NCBI RefSeq assembly: GCF_001654855.1
Contig: NZ_LXEN01000041.1
Coordinates: 1-51,285, forward strand
Direction of reading: 5' to 3'
DNA: 51,285 bases
Source of the DNA: Proteus myxofaciens ATCC 19692
GTDB lineage: Bacteria > Pseudomonadota > Gammaproteobacteria > Enterobacterales > Enterobacteriaceae
Shown: positions 45,308 to 51,285 of the stretch, piece by piece
Position numbering within the stretch: position 1 is the stretch's first letter
Layout of the letters: the number at the start of each line of letters is the position of its first letter
Program-made: the position numbers and the translations under genes
Notes under the pieces: model-generated
Seen by the model: only the letters and a program-made list of their open reading frames with translations
Told to the model about the DNA's origin: nothing
Database searches by the model: none

Positions 45308-46165
45308 ATGTTAGCAACTGCACATATTGTCGATGTAAATGAATCGAATATTCAGCAAATTATAGAACAATCCATGACAAAACCTGTCATGATTTACTTC
45401 TATTCAGAGCGAGAGCCACGTTGTGCAGAACTAAGCACAACCTTAGATAAATTAGCGGCTGAGTTTGCAGATCAGTTTGTTTTAGCTAAACTCGATTGTG
45501 ATACACAACAAATGATTGCTTCACAGTTTCGCATAGAAGCACTACCTACTGTTTATCTTTTGCAAGAAGGTCGTCCTGTTGACGGTTTTCAAGGTTTTCA
45601 ACCTGAAAGAGCTATTCGCCAAATTTTAGCAAATGTCTTACCAAGACCTGAAGAACTAAAAGCCGCTAAAGGTGCAGAACTTCTCGCTGAAGGCAAAGCA
45701 AGCGAAGCACTTCCTTTACTCAAAGAGGCTCACCAACTTGCGCCTCAAAATAGTGAAATTACCTTAGCATTATCAGATGCATTAATTGCATTAAATCAAT
45801 ACGATGAAGCTCAGGAGTTACTTTCAATAGTTCCACTACAAGATCAAGATAGCTACTACCATAGTTTGATAGCCAAAATAGAATTGCAAAAACAGGCTGC
45901 TGATACACCTGAAATTCAGCAATTACAAAACGATTTTAATCAACAACCTGAAAATAGCGAACTTGCTATTCAACTTGCACTTAAATTACATGAAGTAGCA
46001 AGAAATGAAGAAGCGCTTGAAATACTGTTTAGCTTCATTAAAAAAGATCTGAATGCTGGAGATGGGCAAGTTAAGAAAACCTTTATGGATATCTTATCTG
46101 CATTAGGAACTCATGATAGCTTGGCATCTAAATATCGTCGTTTAATGTATTCTTTACTCTATTAA
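45308..46165 (+). CDS. cnoX: CnoX (YbbN), thioredoxin-like/TPR chaperedoxin
   Basis: 285 residues: thioredoxin-like domain (about 1-110, with [15 protein letters not shown] where the active site loop has only the second Cys, Cys39), then TPR-like repeats ([37 protein letters not shown] and onward). In E. coli CnoX the first active-site Cys is also replaced. The protein protects substrates from oxidation and hands them to GroEL/DnaK. The E. coli SQHC is EPRC here. Confidence 0.93.
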   Translation: MLATAHIVDVNESNIQQIIEQSMTKPVMIYFYSEREPRCAELSTTLDKLAAEFADQFVLAKLDCDTQQMIASQFRIEALPTVYLLQEGRPVDGFQGFQPERAIRQILANVLPRPEELKAAKGAELLAEGKASEALPLLKEAHQLAPQNSEITLALSDALIALNQYDEAQELLSIVPLQDQDSYYHSLIAKIELQKQAADTPEIQQLQNDFNQQPENSELAIQLALKLHEVARNEEALEILFSFIKKDLNAGDGQVKKTFMDILSALGTHDSLASKYRRLMYSLLY

Positions 46166-46206
46166 TCGATACATTTTCTTGTTTAAAACAGACTTAGGAC
46201 AGAGAT

Positions 46207-47130
46207 ATGGAAATTGTCATTGGTGTAATTATTTTATTTGCTATTATCGTCGTCTTTAGTGGCGTAAAAACTGTTCCACAAGGTTATCAATGGACTGTTG
46301 AGCGCTTTGGTCGTTATACCCGTACACTGACTCCAGGTCTTCAACTATTAGTACCTTTTGTTGATCGTGTTGGTCGTCGTATCAATATGATGGAACAAGT
46401 TCTCGATATTCCATCTCAAGAAGTTATCTCACGGGATAATGCGAATGTTAGTATTGATGCAGTCTGTTTTATTCAAGTTATCGATCCTGTAAAAACAGCT
46501 TATGAAGTTAACAATCTTGAGCTTGCGATTATTAACTTAACGCTGACAAATATTCGTACTGTATTAGGTTCTATGGAGCTTGATGAAATTTTGTCTCAGC
46601 GTGATCAGATTAATGGTCGTCTATTAACAATTATAGATGATGCAACTAACCCTTGGGGTATCAAAATCACTCGTATTGAAATTCGTGATGTTCGCCCACC
46701 ACAAGAGCTAATTTCGGCAATGAATGCGCAAATGAAAGCTGAGCGAACTAAACGTGCTGATATCCTTGAAGCGGAAGGTGTTCGCCAAGCGGCAATTTTA
46801 AGAGCAGAAGGCGATAAACAATCTCAAATTCTTAAAGCAGAAGGTGAGCGTCAATCGGCTTTCTTACAAGCTGAAGCCCGTGAGCGTGCAGCAGAAGCTG
46901 AAGCGAAAGCAACACAAATGGTTTCAGAAGCAATTGCAAAAGGCGATATGCAAGCGATTAATTACTTTGTTGCACAAAAATATACAGAAGCCTTATCACA
47001 AATTGGTTCAGCTGAAAATAGTAAAGTTGTCATGATGCCATTAGAAGCCAGTAACTTAATGGGTGCTATTGGTGGTATTTCTGAACTTCTTAATAGCAAA
47101 AATAGTGGCTCTAGCAAAAAGAGTAATTAA
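46207..47130 (+). CDS. qmcA: QmcA, SPFH/stomatin-like membrane protein
   Basis: 307-residue SPFH-domain protein. One N-terminal transmembrane segment ([18 protein letters not shown]), then [47 protein letters not shown], typical of stomatin/prohibitin-like proteins, and a long coiled coil with AEG/AE repeats (about 175-240). The family organises membrane microdomains and can modulate FtsH/HflKC. ybbJ follows after two bases. Confidence 0.95.
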   Translation: MEIVIGVIILFAIIVVFSGVKTVPQGYQWTVERFGRYTRTLTPGLQLLVPFVDRVGRRINMMEQVLDIPSQEVISRDNANVSIDAVCFIQVIDPVKTAYEVNNLELAIINLTLTNIRTVLGSMELDEILSQRDQINGRLLTIIDDATNPWGIKITRIEIRDVRPPQELISAMNAQMKAERTKRADILEAEGVRQAAILRAEGDKQSQILKAEGERQSAFLQAEARERAAEAEAKATQMVSEAIAKGDMQAINYFVAQKYTEALSQIGSAENSKVVMMPLEASNLMGAIGGISELLNSKNSGSSKKSN

Positions 47131-47132
47131 TC

Positions 47133-47582
47133 ATGATTGAATGGATTAGTGCTCAACCCGTGCTTTTCTGGCTATGTCTTGGTGGCTTGCTGTTAATTGC
47201 TGAAATGCTAGGAACAGCAGGTTACCTATTGTGGTCAGGAATGGCAGCACTGTGTGTTTCATTAATTGCATGGCTTTTACCCATTGGCTGGCCTCTTCAA
47301 GGTATTTTATTTGCCATTTTGACGGTTATCAGTGCGATTCTTTGGCGTATTTGGCTAAAACGCAAAAAATTGTCAAAAGAAGCAGAAAATTTAAACCAAA
47401 GAAGCCACCAGCTTATTGGAACAAAAGCTATTTTGCTCTCAGATACGGAAAATGGCTTTAGCCGAATAAAGCTTGCTGATGGTAGCTGGCGTGTTTATTC
47501 AGACACGCCATTAAAAGCCGGTGATAAAGTACAAGTTATTGCTATTGATGGCATCACATTAACGGTTGTGCCCGCTATATAG
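47133..47582 (+). CDS. ybbJ: YbbJ, NfeD-like membrane protein
   Basis: 149 residues: two or three transmembrane segments in the N-terminal half ([39 protein letters not shown]...[18 protein letters not shown]) and a C-terminal OB-fold ([54 protein letters not shown]) typical of NfeD partners of SPFH proteins. It starts two bases after qmcA and its stop overlaps the convergent cueR stop by eight bases. Confidence 0.93.
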   Translation: MIEWISAQPVLFWLCLGGLLLIAEMLGTAGYLLWSGMAALCVSLIAWLLPIGWPLQGILFAILTVISAILWRIWLKRKKLSKEAENLNQRSHQLIGTKAILLSDTENGFSRIKLADGSWRVYSDTPLKAGDKVQVIAIDGITLTVVPAI

Positions 47583-47988
47583 ACTGCTTATCGTGGTGAC
47601 AACATCCTGATAAATGATTGATGATGGGGCAATCTGCGCCATCATCACCAGGACACTCATTTGCCAATGAGAGAAGACGCTGACGAATCGCATTTAATTC
47701 ATTAATAGTCTTTTCTATTTCTGCCACTTTTTTTAATGTCGCCTCTTTTACATCGGCACTATGACGAGAAGGATTTCTAAATAGCATTAATAAAGAACGA
47801 CACTCTTCAATATTAAAACCGACTTCACGTGCTTGACGCAATAATGTCAACTCTTCAATATGTTGAGGTTGATAATAACGATAGCCGTTCTCACCACGTT
47901 GAGGTGGTGTGATTAAATCTTTTTCTTCATAAAATCGAATAGCTTTCGCTGTTAAACCTGTTTTATTTGCAATTTCACTAATATTCAA
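47575..47988 (-). CDS. cueR: CueR, copper-responsive MerR-family activator
   Basis: MerR-family regulator of 137 residues. [28 protein letters not shown], effector loop Cys112 and Cys120 ([12 protein letters not shown]), which bind Cu(I) in the CueR subfamily, and a Cys/His tail (GCCHHDKQ). It bends the copA promoter spacer on metal binding. Divergent from copA, with the operator between them. Confidence 0.95.
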   Translation of the reverse strand: MNISEIANKTGLTAKAIRFYEEKDLITPPQRGENGYRYYQPQHIEELTLLRQAREVGFNIEECRSLLMLFRNPSRHSADVKEATLKKVAEIEKTINELNAIRQRLLSLANECPGDDGADCPIINHLSGCCHHDKQSI

Positions 47989-47997
47989 AATTCCCCC

Positions 47998-48028
47998 TTG
48001 ACCTTCCCCTTGCGGAAAGGTTTAGCCT
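47998..48028 (+). promoter_or_regulatory. CueR-controlled copA promoter
   Basis: -35 TTGACC (47998-48003) and a weak -10 TAGCCT (48023-48028) are 19 bases apart, the overlong spacer of MerR-regulated promoters. The spacer holds the dyad ACCTTCC...GGAAAGGT (48001-48021), as in the E. coli copA promoter. Confidence 0.88.
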
Positions 48029-48124
48029 TTGTCTCATATAAGAAAAAACCTTTAAGGAAAGCAAGTTATCCAATATTGAGCAATAATAGAGATAATCGCT
48101 TTTTTATCTTGGAGATAAATAATT

Positions 48125-51088
48125 ATGGCAAAAACTACACTACTCGCGTTACAAGGGCTTTCATGCTCCCACTGTATTAACAGTGTAAAAAAATCATTGG
48201 ATGCGCGCAATGACGTAGAACACTCAGCTGTCACTATTCAATACGCTAAAATTGAAAGTGATGCAACTGCACAAAGCTTGATTGATACTATTAAAGAGGC
48301 TGGCTATGAAGCCAGTATTGCAACACAACCTGATGTTAAATTAAACCTTAATGGACTAAATTGCATGAAATGTGTAGAGAAAACACAAAAAGCACTTTTA
48401 GCCGTTGATGGTGTTATAGATGTCAATGTTACAAAAGAATCAGCGGAAATTTTTGGTGATGTGACCGCAGAACCTTTGATTAGCGCTATTGAAGCTCAAG
48501 GTTTTCATGCAAGCTTATCAGCTAAAAATGATACACCAACGAATAAACCCATTGAGTTAACACTTTCTGGCTTAAGCTGTGGGCATTGTATTCAATCTGT
48601 AAAAAATGCACTTGATAAGATTGATGGTGTTGAAAACGCTGTGGTTGAATTAACGCATGCAAAAGTAATAGGCTCTACTGATGTGCAAACGCTTATTACT
48701 GCAATTGAAGAAGCGGGTTATGAAGCTGAATTAGCAAGTGGTGACTCCCCAAAAACTAAGCCGCTGACGCAAGATAATACTCAACTGGAAGCATCGTCAG
48801 CGGCTGTATGTGATATTCCAGTTGATAAAGTTACGTTAAATAATGACACAGATACCAATATGGACATCAATGATGATGGTAGCGTTCAGTTATTAATCGA
48901 TGGCATGACCTGTGCGAGCTGTGTGAGCAAAGTACAAAAGGCATTACAAAGCGTTGATGGTGTTGAAAATGCACGCGTTAATCTTGCTGAACGCAGTGCA
49001 TTAGTCACTGGTGATGTTTCTCATGATGCCCTTGTTAGTGCTGTCGAAAAAGCGGGTTACGGGGCTGAAATCATTCAAGATGATACTAAACGTCGTGAGC
49101 GCCAACAAGAAGTTGCTGTTGCTAATATGAAGCGTTTTCGCTGGCAAGCAATACTCGCCTTAGCCGTGGGTATTCCTGTAATGATTTGGGGAATGCTTGG
49201 CGATAATATGATGCTCAGTGAGTCTAATCATAATATCTGGTTAACCATTGGTATGGTAACATTGGCTGTTATGATTATCGCGGGTGGTCACTTTTACCGC
49301 AGTGCATGGAAAAGCTTAAAAAACGGTAGCGCAACCATGGATACCTTAGTTGCACTAGGTACAGGTGCTGCTTGGATCTATTCAATTACCGTAAACTTAT
49401 GGCCTGATATCTTCCCATCGCAAGCCAGGCACCTTTATTATGAAGCCAGTGCGATGATTATTGGTTTAATTAACCTAGGTCATATGCTTGAACAAAGAGC
49501 AAGACAACGCTCTTCAAAAGCACTAGAGCGCTTGTTAGATCTCACTCCACCAACAGCTAGGGTTGTTACTGATAACGGTGAAGTTGAAATGCCACTTGCT
49601 GATGTTAAGCGAGGCATGATTTTACGTTTAGCAACAGGTGATAAAGTGCCTGTTGATGGTGAAATAACGCAAGGTGAAGTGTGGATGGATGAGGCAATGC
49701 TGACTGGTGAGCCAATTCCACAACAAAAATCTCAGGGTGATACTATTCACGCAGGGACTACCGTTCAAGACGGTTCTATCTTATTTAAAGCAGCCGCAGT
49801 AGGTAGTCAAACAACCTTAGCACGCATCATCAAACTAGTGCGACAAGCACAAAGTAGTAAACCTGAAATAGGTCAAATTGCTGATAAAATCTCAAGTATA
49901 TTTGTACCCGTTGTCGTTATAATTGCCTTAATTTCGGGTGCTATTTGGTATATATGGGGACCTGCTCCACAAATTACTTATGCTTTAGTTATTATCACAA
50001 CAGTACTTATTATTGCATGCCCTTGTGCATTAGGCCTTGCAACACCAATGTCTATTATTTCAGGTGTAGGGCGCGCTGCTGAATATGGTGTATTAGTTCG
50101 TGATGCTGACGCGCTACAACAAGCAAGTCAACTTGATATATTAGTGTTTGATAAAACGGGCACCTTAACAGAAGGCATGCCACAAGTAACTGATATTCAT
50201 ATTTTTAACCAAGTTAGTGAAGATGACGTATTAACACTTGCTGCTGCTCTTGAAAATGGCTCTAATCATCCATTAGCAAAAGCGATTTTAAGCCGTGCTG
50301 AACACCTTGATTTACCTGAAGTAAAACAATTCCGTACTTTAGCAGGGATGGGCTTAAGTGGTGAAATTGCGGGTAAAAAAGTACTCTTAGGTAACCCTAA
50401 ATTAATGGATGAATCAGGGATTGATATCAGTGAAGCCAAAACATTAATTGATAAACAAGCCGCTAAAGGTGTTACACCAGTATTATTAGCGCAATCAGGC
50501 AAAATAGCCGGTATTCTTTCTATTCGCGATCCATTAAGAGAAGATACTATCAGCGCATTACAACGCTTACATCGTCAAGGCTATCGCTTAGTTATGTTAA
50601 CGGGTGATAATCCAATTACTGCGAATGCAATTGCTAAAGAAGCGGGTATAGACCAGGTTATTGCTGGTGTGATGCCAGAAGGCAAAGCTCAAGCGATTAC
50701 TCAATTGCAATCAGAGGGGCGCCGTGTTGCGATGATAGGTGATGGGATAAATGATGCCCCTGCTCTTGCTAAAGCAGATGTTGGTATCGCGATGGGGGGT
50801 GGGAGTGATATTGCTATAGAAACCGCGGCAATAACTTTAATGCGCCATAGTTTACATGGTGTAGCTGATGCACTAGAGATTTCCAAAGGGACGTTACGCA
50901 ATATGAAGCAAAATCTATTTGGTGCTTTTATCTATAACACTTTAGGTATTCCTATTGCAGCAGGTATTTTATATCCCTTCACGGGTACATTGTTAAATCC
51001 TGTAGTTGCAGGTGCTGCCATGGCATTGTCTTCCATTACGGTGGTCAGCAATGCAAACCGTTTATTACGATTCAAACCTAAACAGTAG
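48125..51088 (+). CDS. copA: CopA, Cu(I)-exporting P1B-type ATPase with four metal-binding domains
   Basis: Inner-membrane Cu(I) pump of 987 residues (E. coli 834). Four N-terminal HMA domains carry CSHC (14-17), CMKC (80-83), CGHC (152-155) and CASC (263-266). The core has the CPC metal site (632-634), DKTGT with Asp676, the SEHP-loop-like NHPLAK, and [13 protein letters not shown]3 and HMA4 correspond by context to the two E. coli domains, so HMA1 and HMA2 are additional. Within the linker after HMA3, codons 208-210 contain a C-CCA-AAA slippery heptamer followed by an 11-bp stem-loop; see the recoding feature. Promoter is CueR-type. Transcription ends at 51112-51147. Confidence 0.96.
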   Translation: MAKTTLLALQGLSCSHCINSVKKSLDARNDVEHSAVTIQYAKIESDATAQSLIDTIKEAGYEASIATQPDVKLNLNGLNCMKCVEKTQKALLAVDGVIDVNVTKESAEIFGDVTAEPLISAIEAQGFHASLSAKNDTPTNKPIELTLSGLSCGHCIQSVKNALDKIDGVENAVVELTHAKVIGSTDVQTLITAIEEAGYEAELASGDSPKTKPLTQDNTQLEASSAAVCDIPVDKVTLNNDTDTNMDINDDGSVQLLIDGMTCASCVSKVQKALQSVDGVENARVNLAERSALVTGDVSHDALVSAVEKAGYGAEIIQDDTKRRERQQEVAVANMKRFRWQAILALAVGIPVMIWGMLGDNMMLSESNHNIWLTIGMVTLAVMIIAGGHFYRSAWKSLKNGSATMDTLVALGTGAAWIYSITVNLWPDIFPSQARHLYYEASAMIIGLINLGHMLEQRARQRSSKALERLLDLTPPTARVVTDNGEVEMPLADVKRGMILRLATGDKVPVDGEITQGEVWMDEAMLTGEPIPQQKSQGDTIHAGTTVQDGSILFKAAAVGSQTTLARIIKLVRQAQSSKPEIGQIADKISSIFVPVVVIIALISGAIWYIWGPAPQITYALVIITTVLIIACPCALGLATPMSIISGVGRAAEYGVLVRDADALQQASQLDILVFDKTGTLTEGMPQVTDIHIFNQVSEDDVLTLAAALENGSNHPLAKAILSRAEHLDLPEVKQFRTLAGMGLSGEIAGKKVLLGNPKLMDESGIDISEAKTLIDKQAAKGVTPVLLAQSGKIAGILSIRDPLREDTISALQRLHRQGYRLVMLTGDNPITANAIAKEAGIDQVIAGVMPEGKAQAITQLQSEGRRVAMIGDGINDAPALAKADVGIAMGGGSDIAIETAAITLMRHSLHGVADALEISKGTLRNMKQNLFGAFIYNTLGIPIAAGILYPFTGTLLNPVVAGAAMALSSITVVSNANRLLRFKPKQ
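48748..48805 (+). promoter_or_regulatory. Programmed -1 ribosomal frameshift signal inside copA
   Basis: The in-frame heptamer C-CCA-AAA (48748-48754) is followed after four bases by a perfect 11-bp stem: AGCCGCTGACG (48759-48769) with CGTCAGCGGCT (48795-48805), loop of 25. Slipping by -1 after the Lys codon gives AAC then TAA (48757-48759), so a product of 211 residues ends right after HMA3. In E. coli copA a -1 frameshift at an equivalent SPK/HPK-type linker makes the CopA(Z) chaperone. Site and stop are read directly; function is inferred by homology. Confidence 0.8.
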
Positions 51089-51111
51089 CATAAACAAATA
51101 ATGAGTTTCTT

Positions 51112-51147
51112 AAAATCACTTTTATCCATAGGTAAAAGTGATTTTTT
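51112..51147 (+). terminator. Terminator of copA
   Basis: AAAATCACTTTTATCC and GGTAAAAGTGATTTT pair (one bulged T) around an ATA loop and run into TTTTTT. Confidence 0.88.
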
Positions 51148-51182
51148 ATATTAATAACTTATTGATTTTTATAATTTTAGAT

Positions 51183-51261
51183 AAAAAAATAGCCGATATC
51201 ACTATCGGCCAGTCAAAGAGGAATTTTTCATTATACAAGAGAGTCATGACTTTGCCCTCTT
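51183..51261 (-). ncRNA. chiX: ChiX-like Hfq-dependent small RNA
   Basis: Minus-strand RNA of about 79 bases. It shows a 5' AAGAG...CTCTT hairpin, then ATGAAAAATTCCTCTTTGAC, nearly identical to the E. coli ChiX seed region, and a 3' terminator stem GCCGATA (51203-51209) / TATCGGC (51192-51198) running into TTTTTTT. A -10-like TATTCT is at 51268-51273; the -35 lies off the window. In E. coli chiX lies close to copA (between ybaP and ybaK). ChiX represses the chitoporin chiP and chbBCARFG mRNAs. The match is from memory of the E. coli sequence. Confidence 0.85.
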
Positions 51262-51285
51262 AACCCTAGAATAACAATATATTAT

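Noticed and set aside
51130-51248. 33-codon minus-strand ORF starting MTLLYNEKF
   Set aside because: It runs straight through the ChiX seed and terminator; the RNA explains the conservation better.
1-51285. CRISPR arrays, insertion sequences, toxin-antitoxin or other defence loci
   Set aside because: No repeat-spacer periodicity, no transposase, and no recognisable defence gene was seen anywhere in the window.

Overview
The window looks like a chromosomal segment of a Proteus-like member of the Morganellaceae. It is AT-rich throughout. It carries MrpJ-type XRE regulators beside fimbrial operons, which is a Proteus hallmark, and an inducible-type ornithine decarboxylase (speF). The housekeeping half is collinear with the E. 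coli copA-cueR-ybbJ-qmcA-ybbN-ybbO-tesA-ybbA-ybbP and purK-purE-lpxH-ppiB-cysS-ybcJ-folD-argU neighbourhoods. The species call is an inference (Proteus most likely, P. mirabilis possible because of speF).

Layout, left to right. (1) 108-6428: an ecpABCDE operon (E. coli common pilus / Mat, alpha-type fimbriae), with a hairpin after the major pilin and a terminator-like hairpin in front of ecpE. (2) 7264-14543, plus strand: an MrpJ-like regulator with an upstream operator array, then a complete type-1-like operon fimAICDFGH. (3) 14854-21993, minus strand: a second fimAICDFGH-ordered operon, convergent with the first, with its own MrpJ-like regulator and a mirrored copy of the operator array; its tip adhesin has an unrelated lectin domain. 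(4) 22676-25902, minus strand: lipocalin blc, an AmiD-like amidase without a signal peptide, and a secretory-lipase-family hydrolase. (5) 26199-28247: phage debris: an S24-type repressor with operators, decayed DNA and the C-terminal stub of a tyrosine integrase, ending at a tRNA-Arg(UCU) gene. E. coli carries the sfm fimbriae and the DLP12 prophage at the same folD-argU junction. (6) 28364-40533: folD, ybcJ, an orphan fruK behind a 29-codon overlapping leader ORF, cysS, ppiB, lpxH, purEK, an MFS transporter, a YnaI-type mechanosensitive channel and speF. (7) 40634-51088: ybbP, ybbA, tesA, ybbO, cnoX, qmcA, ybbJ, cueR and copA. (8) 51183-51261, minus strand: a ChiX small RNA homologue at the right edge.

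The signals most worth following are these. copA holds a C-CCA-AAA slippery site followed by an 11-bp stem-loop, and the -1 frame stops after one codon, predicting a 211-residue copper-chaperone form with three metal-binding domains. The two convergent fim operons share a mirrored three-site operator architecture with a TTGATAG-N7-CTATCAA core. The two FimH-type adhesins appear to have changed or replaced receptor pockets. fruK lies behind a translationally coupled leader peptide. All functional assignments come from reading motifs and recalled family sequences; no searches were run.
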